Below are positions 57,535 to 64,000 of a DNA stretch of 64,000 nucleotides, in pieces. The stretch is taken from the NCBI RefSeq assembly GCF_000209165.1, contig NC_009068.1:620001-684000 (forward strand), given 5' to 3'. The position numbers were made by a program, and so were the translations under genes. Numbering within the stretch: position 1 is the first letter of the stretch; each line of letters opens with the position of its first letter. The notes under the pieces are model-generated. The model searched no databases and had not been told where the DNA came from. It was given only the letters and a program-made list of their open reading frames with translations. The stretch is from Scheffersomyces stipitis CBS 6054 (Eukaryota > Ascomycota > Pichiomycetes > Serinales > Debaryomycetaceae).

Positions 57535-60090
57535 CTAGTAATTGAACAAACTCTTGTAGTACAAACATCTCGTTTCAAGCATATCCCATTCGCTGGAGGT
57601 GATCCACATCTCATTAACCACCTTCAAACGAGCATAGACGCTTCCACCTTTCCAAGTCAACATGTCTGGATCAAACTCTCTGGGAGGTGGTAACACATTG
57701 ACAGGCAACAATGATCCTTGATCGTAGATAGAATCTACATAGTCCAAGTCCAACTTGAGCTCGGACTTTTGCTCGATCTGTTCAAACTCTTCCTCTGTGA
57801 GTTGCACTTCATCTAGATTCTGTTCTGGGTTTTCTTGTTTCTTAAGTTTCAACTCGTGGATCAATGCCTTTTTCTTTTCTTCAGTTTTTTTGGTTTCGGT
57901 ATTGACATACTCCAAAATCTTGTCGAGTGAACTGCTGGATAAGAACTTGGGTCTCCAGATATTGATACGGTCCGAAAGAATAAGATCATAACCAGAAATC
58001 TTGGCGAATCCCCCACCTACAATCAACAAGTTGTCATAGAGCTTTTTGATTTTGTTTAAGTCCGTAGACAAACCGGCATTGGTGATAGACTCAATGATAG
58101 CCTTCTCCAAGGGTACTCTTCTTAAATTAGATTCTCCGGAGAACTCTTCTACTGGATCTTGTTCTCCAGTTGTCCCCTTCAGTTCGTTGAGCCTGACCAA
58201 CAAGTCTTCCTCGTTCATATCAGCAAACGACAATCTAGTTCGTAAGTTATTCTGAGAACGAGAAATTGGGTTATCTAGTTTGCCAGTGTATTGATCTGTA
58301 GAAGGTCTGAAGAGCCTCTTTTCGCCAAAATCTTCGTGGTCTGGCTTTGTAGACGAGGCTAACGAAGGAATGGAAGGTGGCACATCACCAATTTGGAAGA
58401 ATTCAGGATAAAAAAGTCCCAAGGGAGCCAACATTACTTCGTCAAAGACCTTGAAGTCGAATTTTTCCGTCGTTTCAAACGGCTTACGCTTGTAGAAATT
58501 GTACAACTGCACAGCGATATCAGCATCCTGAAAAGTAACAAAATTGTGTTTCAATGTCTGAGCCAATTCCCAGTCATCAACTCTACTGCCTAAGTCAATT
58601 TCCTTGTACGGGAAAGAGTTTTCCAACAACAACTTTATGAAACATTCGGTGATCTGGTCACCTCCGTAGTTCAACAAGACTCGTGAATCATTGATGATCA
58701 TGCCTTCGTCCACACAACTGATGGTAGTCGTATGAGCACCAACGTCTACTACACATGCGCATGTAGCACCAGCACCAAAGGTGGCTGCGACGGCCTCCTG
58801 AATAATGCCTACTCTACCAAAACCTACAAACTTGAACAAGGTGTCTACCCAGGCTTCCACGTATTGTTTGTCGTAGAAATCAGGTATGACGAGAATAGCC
58901 TTCAACTGCAGAAGATTCCTAATTTCAAGTTGATCTAACGACTCCAACAAGATGCTGGCAAGGTCACCCAAGATTTCTTGTGGTGAGTTATAGTCTTCAG
59001 AATAGATGTTGAAGTTACCATTGATGATGGGGTATCTGAGTTTAAACTTCTCAAACTTCTTGGGGTTGAGTGGAAGTTTAAGAGCCTCTTCTCCTACGAA
59101 GAACTTTTTAGAGCTATACTCAGCACTGTTGATGTCTAACCATTCTTTCTTGTATGGATCATTGTGGTCGGGAATACGTTCTGATTCCTGTTTCTTATTG
59201 TAGTTAGCAGCCGTTTCCCTGGAGTTAGGCAAAACCCTTCTTTTATAGTACCTCATTCTGGCTTTGAAGTTCTTGGTGACTACATTTTTGATCTCATCAA
59301 ATGTATCGTTGAAGTATGCTTCTCCGTCATTACCTACAGTTCTGAGTGGCGTTGGAGGTTTAGGCTCGTGATGCACACTATTGGGCACAGCAATAACGGC
59401 AGGAATTGTCTCTGGCACGGCTTCGGTGGCTCTTCCTATCCGTATATAGGAGGAGCCAGGGTGGATAACAATGACATCATGGCCGATCTTTGCCTTCTCT
59501 TCCTGTGCTTCTTCTGTTTCATTTTCTTCATCTTCATCGTCGTCATCTTCATCAGCTAACAATTCTGCCTTCTTCCTATTCATTTCGGCTTCGATGTTGT
59601 TCAAGTCGAAATCGTCAAAGTTCTGTGGATCAGTGCTCTGGGTTTCTGTGTTGGCGCCATTTGCTTTCTTCAGTGTGGCATTTTGTCTCTGGTTAAGTTC
59701 GGCTCTTCTATTTCTTACAAACGAGACTTGATCGTCTCTTCTCAAGTATTCTGTAAAGTAGTTCTTCTGGTTGAGCAAGGGTACGGGCTTTACAGAAGTG
59801 AAGGCAAACCCGTTCTGTTCCTCAAATCTGCCAATCCCAGTCTTTTTCAAGTTCTGTGCAATTGTGGCTGCAGCCTTTATTCTGCCTTCTTTTCTGCGCT
59901 GGAGGACTTCGGCCGTAGGCTTCTTTCCCACTGACGGTCCTGGCTTCTGTCTCTTACTGGACGAGCCATTGGAAGAAGCTTTGGATTTAGAAGATCTAGA
60001 ACTAGTAGGCTTTTCGACGTTTTCGTCTTCATCAATGTGGATGTCATCGTCGGCAGTCGCTATAGTATTGTCGCTGGCAGGAGACGACAT
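57535..60090 (-). CDS. ARP8: Actin-related protein 8, INO80 complex subunit
   Basis: 851 residues, against 881 in S. cerevisiae Arp8. It has a long charged N-terminus (acidic, then Ser/Lys-rich, about 1-190) and an actin fold beginning HDVIVIHPGSSYIRIGRATEAVP and continuing through LQLKAILVIPDFYDKQYVEAWVDTLFKFVGFGRVGIIQEAVAATFGAGATCACVVDVGAHTT. The last part, NLLIVGGGFAKISGYDLILSDRI and PDMLTWKGGSVYARLKVVNEMWITSSEW, is the diagnostic Arp8 end. Arp8 with Arp4 and actin binds extranucleosomal DNA and is needed for INO80 nucleosome sliding. It converges with the ELL-like gene, 272 bp between stops. Confidence 0.94.
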   Translation of the reverse strand: MSSPASDNTIATADDDIHIDEDENVEKPTSSRSSKSKASSNGSSSKRQKPGPSVGKKPTAEVLQRRKEGRIKAAATIAQNLKKTGIGRFEEQNGFAFTSVKPVPLLNQKNYFTEYLRRDDQVSFVRNRRAELNQRQNATLKKANGANTETQSTDPQNFDDFDLNNIEAEMNRKKAELLADEDDDDEDEENETEEAQEEKAKIGHDVIVIHPGSSYIRIGRATEAVPETIPAVIAVPNSVHHEPKPPTPLRTVGNDGEAYFNDTFDEIKNVVTKNFKARMRYYKRRVLPNSRETAANYNKKQESERIPDHNDPYKKEWLDINSAEYSSKKFFVGEEALKLPLNPKKFEKFKLRYPIINGNFNIYSEDYNSPQEILGDLASILLESLDQLEIRNLLQLKAILVIPDFYDKQYVEAWVDTLFKFVGFGRVGIIQEAVAATFGAGATCACVVDVGAHTTTISCVDEGMIINDSRVLLNYGGDQITECFIKLLLENSFPYKEIDLGSRVDDWELAQTLKHNFVTFQDADIAVQLYNFYKRKPFETTEKFDFKVFDEVMLAPLGLFYPEFFQIGDVPPSIPSLASSTKPDHEDFGEKRLFRPSTDQYTGKLDNPISRSQNNLRTRLSFADMNEEDLLVRLNELKGTTGEQDPVEEFSGESNLRRVPLEKAIIESITNAGLSTDLNKIKKLYDNLLIVGGGFAKISGYDLILSDRINIWRPKFLSSSSLDKILEYVNTETKKTEEKKKALIHELKLKKQENPEQNLDEVQLTEEEFEQIEQKSELKLDLDYVDSIYDQGSLLPVNVLPPPREFDPDMLTWKGGSVYARLKVVNEMWITSSEWDMLETRCLYYKSLFNY

Positions 60091-61833
60091 GTTGTTTTTC
60101 AGGCTTTGGTGGTCGTTTGAAGATTGAAAATAAGTGAAAAGTTCAATCTGAAAAGTCGAAAATAAAATTCAATATGGAAAATCAATCTGAAAAGTCAAAG
60201 TAAGAATCAATTTGAAGTATCAACTTTCGCCGATAGAAAGATAAGAGATGATCAACGGAAGTCTCTAGAGATCCACCTTGCTGAGTCTCAATAGCTGCTT
60301 CGATGCGATTGAGGCGATCAAATGTCCAATCAGAGTGCAATTGGCTTGTGGAGTGTAGGTGGAGTTTGGACTGTGGTTAAGAATTTTCTCACGCGGTTGG
60401 TGGATCGTAGTAAAGACAGTAGCGAAGGGTGCGAATGAGCTGGAAAAGGCGAAGAAGGATCTTTGAAGATGTGAGTGAAGTTGACTTGAGCGTAGAATAC
60501 GAAAATAAGGGTTTTCAGTAGAAGAAAGAGGTGTGCTGTTTTTGGAGTAGAGGACCTGGTGTGGAAGACGGATTGGGTATTTTAACATTTTAGTATGGTC
60601 CACTTTTATGAAATTAATTTAGCTGACATTTTCAGTTTGAAATCAAAAGAGAGAGCTTGATCTTATGCCATTCAGGTTGTCGGCATCATTCAGAAGACAC
60701 ATTATATGTGTCCAGTTCATCTCTTATGTTTTCTCGAAGAAAATCCATATCTACTGGTAAACTGCTTCACAATAAATTCAAGGTACGCAATATCAGCAAT
60801 TGTTTCAAAACTTAGTTTTGTCTTGCAAATTTAAGTACAAATGCAACTGAACATACCGATAAAGTACAAGAGATGAATTTGATACGTTATAGAAATCTGA
60901 TGGTAGGCAATTCCATTTTTGACCAGCTTACCAAACTAGCCTGGTTGGGTGCAAATATACTATTCAGCTTACATAATCAGATGTATCACGTGATATACAA
61001 TTTTCCAAATTGATCCCAATACACTACGGGCAATTCGATCTACAGAACGCTAGAATTTTAACATGCCCCAACATTCCGACGATTGGGTATCTTTACCCGA
61101 TCTATAGCTATATAGAAAAAGGTCCTCCACCCGCTTTTCACTTCCTTCAGGCTGTATTTGACTGCATGGTAGATTCTGATTGTGTCACATGACCAGCTCC
61201 GTGTCGGGACCCGGTTCGTATCGGAAAAACCTCGCCCACATGGCTCAATGAGACCGAGGCTGGTAGCAGAACGGAGAGAATTAGCGAGACAGCCAAAAGG
61301 TACAGTATTTTTCGTTCTGCTAATACACCTCCCTTATCGGAACTTTTTCCAATCTACAATGATGGACAATTGAGAGTAAGCTAAGGTTTTCATTTTGATT
61401 AAAATATGAACATGAATCTTAACGGGACACATGAAGACACATGTATTCTGTTTTCTATTAGAATTTGGATGTATAACTTCTCCTTTTACGTTTCTACTGA
61501 ATGAAACTGAAATCTAATGGAGGAATCCAGACGATTCAAAAAAAATGGTTGCAACTGAACAATTACAAACCACCCATATATTACTACTTTCATTTCATGA
61601 TTTCATAAAAGACTAAGTCATTCTAGCAATACATCTCGAACATACTGTATTTGCTGCAACTCCTACTGTGGCTTCCTTTGCAGTGGAGTTGGAATCTAAT
61701 GGTATATGGGAGACATTCAATTCAGAGAAATATGTCAGCATCTACATTCTCCTAGAGATAGTCTAAGATGGTTATATGTTAAAAATGAAGTATGTATTCG
61801 AATCTGACACTTTATAAATTAATGAAGAAGTTT
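60091..61833. other. Intergenic region upstream of ARP8
   Basis: 1.74 kb, AT-rich, no convincing gene. Repeated TCAATCTGAAAAGTC-like words occur just upstream of ARP8 (about 60140-60200). TCACGTGA lies at 60986-60993. A 107-codon frame on minus (from an ATG at 60588) lies in the likely ARP8 leader and shows no domain. Confidence 0.4.
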
Positions 61834-62217
61834 TCAAAACAAACCAACAAAGATGGTCTCGGCACCGTTTATCAAATATGTTTGTTGACTGTTTTCTGGT
61901 TGGTCTCCGTAAACACTCCAGTCTCCCTGGTGTCCTTCCTGGTACCATCCTGCAAAGGCAGCTGGCTCACTCTTTGTGTGAACTAGAAGACCAATAGCTC
62001 CAACTGGTATATCTCCTTTTGCAAAGTATTCACCCTTATCCTCAATGTTTTGAACTACAAGTTTTGCTTCTTCTACCTTTTCAGTTAGCAATTCTTGCAA
62101 CGTGAAAATCCATTTGAAATGGATTCCGGTGTCACTTTGTGTTTTGGGGATTTTGGAATCAACCCTACTGTATTGTGACGTTTTAGTTGGCTGAGTGGAT
62201 GCTAGATCAATTATCAT
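61834..62217 (-). CDS. Hypothetical protein, 127 residues
   Basis: The first ATG is at 62217 and gives MIIDLASTQPTKTSQYSRVD at the N-terminus. A TATATA run lies about 70 bp upstream on the coding strand (about 62284-62290), a normal promoter spacing. The protein is soluble, with no signal peptide or membrane segment. The C-terminal half, with alternating hydrophobic residues (GDIPVGAIGLLVH, AAFAGWYQEGHQGDWSVYG, TYLINGAETIFVGLF), looks like a small beta-rich domain. I recognise no family. It stands alone between AT-rich spacers. It may be a lineage-specific gene. Confidence 0.5.
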   Translation of the reverse strand: MIIDLASTQPTKTSQYSRVDSKIPKTQSDTGIHFKWIFTLQELLTEKVEEAKLVVQNIEDKGEYFAKGDIPVGAIGLLVHTKSEPAAFAGWYQEGHQGDWSVYGDQPENSQQTYLINGAETIFVGLF

Positions 62218-62904
62218 CTTGTTTGTCACTTGAAAAGACAGTATTCAATAAGGAAATACTGTTGACATTAATACATTTCCAAGTATATATATTGCTCTAT
62301 GCCACCATGTGCAAAATGTGGTCAAGCTGTATGGATCCTTTACTATCACAGATACACGCGTCTGCACTTCAAGGGAGTCCCATAGATAAGCTATAGAATA
62401 GGAAGCTTGAGTTCTTAGATTTTTGCGCTTTTGAGATGTGGCTTTATCTTTGGTTTTATCTTCAGAGAATCAGTTCGCCACAGATACACGCATATAATAG
62501 ATTTGTTATCTGGCTACAACATTAGTTAGACAGCCACTCTACCTTACGGCTCCTGAAATTTAGTCATGAAACGCCTTCAGCCAATTAGAATCTTGATTTA
62601 ACCGCATGTGGAAATCTTTCAATGCGGAGACATCAGCCGTCTCACACTGAGAAACTTATGAAATTGAAGGAAGAAACTCCTTGAAATCACGTCCGCAAGC
62701 ATCTTTTGGTCCACACGATTGAGTGGCTGCAACAAATACAGTGTATGCACCAGGTAAAAAAGCTGCAACTTGCGCGTCTCAAAACACGTATTTTGTCTCT
62801 AAAGTTTATCGGAACCTCTCTTAAGTGGCCTCAAGATTCAGAGCCAACTTTTGATTAAATGGAATGCTTTTGTAGGTCTGCAAAAATATAGATACGGACG
62901 TCAA

Positions 62905-62952
62905 CTTGTGCTTGTGCTTGTGCTTGTACTTGTACTTGTGCTTGTTCTTGTC
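62905..62952 (+). repeat. Hexanucleotide tandem repeat, eight units of CTTGTN
   Basis: Eight units in order: CTTGTG four... the fourth and fifth are CTTGTA, the sixth CTTGTG, then CTTGTT and CTTGTC; the first three are CTTGTG. On the minus strand one frame would encode alternating Lys-His/Lys-Tyr, within a 62-codon open frame of doubtful reality. Confidence 0.85.
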
Positions 62953-63976
62953 ACATGTGAAGTGTAGTGCTGCCTTGTAGAAAGTCTGGGTTGCCGCATT
63001 AGCTAACAAAACTGGCTGTTAGATTTTGAATACGAGACAGAGAGTAACTTTGGATTGTCTGCCTGCTGGCAACTTCTAGTCGTCAAGACCACCAGAAACC
63101 ATGATCTGAGGTACTACTTCCACATCCGAATTCCATTGATAACTAATAAAACGTGTTCCGTGAAATCGGATCATGTTACGCTTTGAATCGTGGTTCTTTG
63201 CTATAAAATTGCCTATCTTTACGTACCAAATAGTTATAAATAAATGGATGGTGGGAAACCTCTCTAGAGTCTAGTTATTTGTGTGGTTGCAAAATTATAC
63301 TCTTCATACATAATTTCACTATTCCAATGGGAAGTACTAGATAGACTATCTACTGGCTTATTAGTATTGTATTCTAGCGTACAGAATTGGGTCTTAAAGA
63401 GCTAACTTGAACATCTTAATATTTAAGTTGTGATTCGACTCGGATTCCCATTTATGGAGTGCTTGATTTGTCAACGGAGTGGCGAGTTATCTTTTCATTG
63501 GCTGTAGTTGTATTTGAAGTTCGGATCAGTTCCCGTTGTTACGGTTACCTGACTATATGACAATGTCTAGTTTCTGTCTGGCTCCTGCCGACAAATACCG
63601 ACGAGATGCCCAACCGTGGTGTCTGGTCGCGGCACATTGGCGACACTTCGATCCAGGTTATCTTTTTCATCAGAGCACCATATTCCAGCATTGGAGGACC
63701 AATGCTTTTCGGGCTCAACCCGGATGTGATGTAGAGAATGTAGATATTTTGACGAGTAGATTTGAGCTCAAAATGGGTCGAAACAGGCGAGATCGAAGTG
63801 GAATGGTGGAACCATCTTGTCTCATCGCCTAACTTTGGTGGGCTTGTTTCTCCCACTAATTCTCGGCAACAGTGCCAGGGTGGCTCTCTACAGTCGGTAT
63901 GTCTCGCTATTTTGCAAAGTTTCAGAAATTTCTCGCTGTTTCATGCATACATGCAAAGTGGGACGTGTATTCTCTC

Positions 63977-64000
63977 AGTAAGTCTCAGTAAGTCTCAGTA
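63977..64000 (+). repeat. 10-bp tandem repeat at window end
   Basis: The unit CAGTAAGTCT repeats from about 63977 and is cut off by the window end, so its full length is unknown. Confidence 0.75.

Larger units (their letters stand above)
62218..64000. other. Right end of window, repeats and no clear gene
   Basis: 1.8 kb. It holds a hexamer repeat at 62905-62952 and a 10-bp tandem repeat running into the window end. Two overlapping antiparallel frames at about 63.54-63.86 kb have no recognisable domain and the minus one lacks an ATG. Confidence 0.4.

Noticed and set aside
60265..60588. 107-codon minus-strand frame upstream of ARP8
   Set aside because: Lies in the probable ARP8 leader, Ser/His-rich without a domain.
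60726..60815. Short frame starting MFSRRKSIST, like a mitochondrial presequence exon
   Set aside because: The possible donor GTACGC does not fit the GTAAGT/GTATGT type used by the other introns, and no following exon was found.
63536..63856. Two antiparallel frames of about 100 codons at the right end
   Set aside because: The minus frame starts with GTG and the plus frame with TTG; neither shows a domain.
1..64000. CRISPR array, phage, rRNA or complete transposon
   Set aside because: No regular spacer array, no phage or transposase/integrase-like protein, no LTR pair and no rRNA-like stretch were seen.

Overview
The window is nuclear DNA from a budding yeast, most likely Scheffersomyces (Pichia) stipitis or a close relative in the CTG clade. 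The genes are compact, have few introns, and encode typical ascomycete yeast proteins. The introns have GTAAGT donors and TACTAAC branch points. A CTG codon in the glyoxalase gene sits where the second, homologous domain of the same protein has serine, which fits CTG read as Ser. Paired genes for a GH5 glucanase and a GH3/PA14 beta-glucosidase occur at 0-6 kb and again at 36-42 kb; such pairing is, as I recall, a known trait of S. stipitis. No phage, transposon, rRNA or CRISPR was seen. One intron-bearing tRNA-Tyr gene is present.

Layout. 1-5.9 kb: a 5'-truncated GH5 glucanase and a GH3 beta-glucosidase, both on +. 7.0-9.9 kb: a small LYR-motif protein (+) and the NatB subunit MDM20 (-). 12-15 kb: an ENA-type Na+/K+ efflux ATPase. 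15.4-17.3 kb: a histidine-phosphatase-family protein and ECM31 (pantothenate synthesis), both on -. 18-20.3 kb: GLO1 and a spliced dithiol glutaredoxin, both on +. 21 kb: a small secreted orphan. 22-26.5 kb: GCN20 and the NAPE-PLD-like FMP30. 27-30.6 kb: divergent MGR2 and spliced MIC19, then spliced UBP6. 31 kb: tRNA-Tyr(GUA). 32-35.6 kb: ATG18 and an alpha/beta hydrolase, both on -. 36-42 kb: the second GH5/GH3 pair, both on -. 43.7 kb: a secreted CFEM protein. 44.4-46.7 kb: a HAL3/SIS2/VHS3 family protein. 48.8-52.1 kb: HFD1 and SVF1, convergent. 55.3-60.1 kb: a spliced ELL-like elongation factor and ARP8, convergent. 61.8-62.2 kb: an orphan of 127 residues. The last 1.8 kb holds repeats and no convincing gene.

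Functional threads. (1) Glucan and cellodextrin use: two GH5+GH3 pairs without visible signal peptides, and a short possible relic of a sugar-transporter start beside the second GH3 gene. (2) Glutathione and stress: GLO1 and GRX are neighbours. Each has a mitochondrial-looking N-terminal extension before a second in-frame ATG, a TATA box very close to the first ATG, and Yap1/Cap1-like TTASTAA sites upstream. (3) Salt and CoA: ENA, HAL3-family and ECM31 genes share the window, and Hal3 proteins link Ppz phosphatase control of ENA to CoA synthesis. (4) Mitochondria: LYR protein, MGR2, MIC19 and FMP30.

The most novel non-coding signal is an 11-mer, CCATAGTTAAG. It occurs exactly four times, with several near matches, almost all in gene-free DNA: upstream of MDM20, in the MGR2/MIC19 divergent promoter, upstream of HFD1 and in the 53-kb gap. 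I know no factor that binds it.
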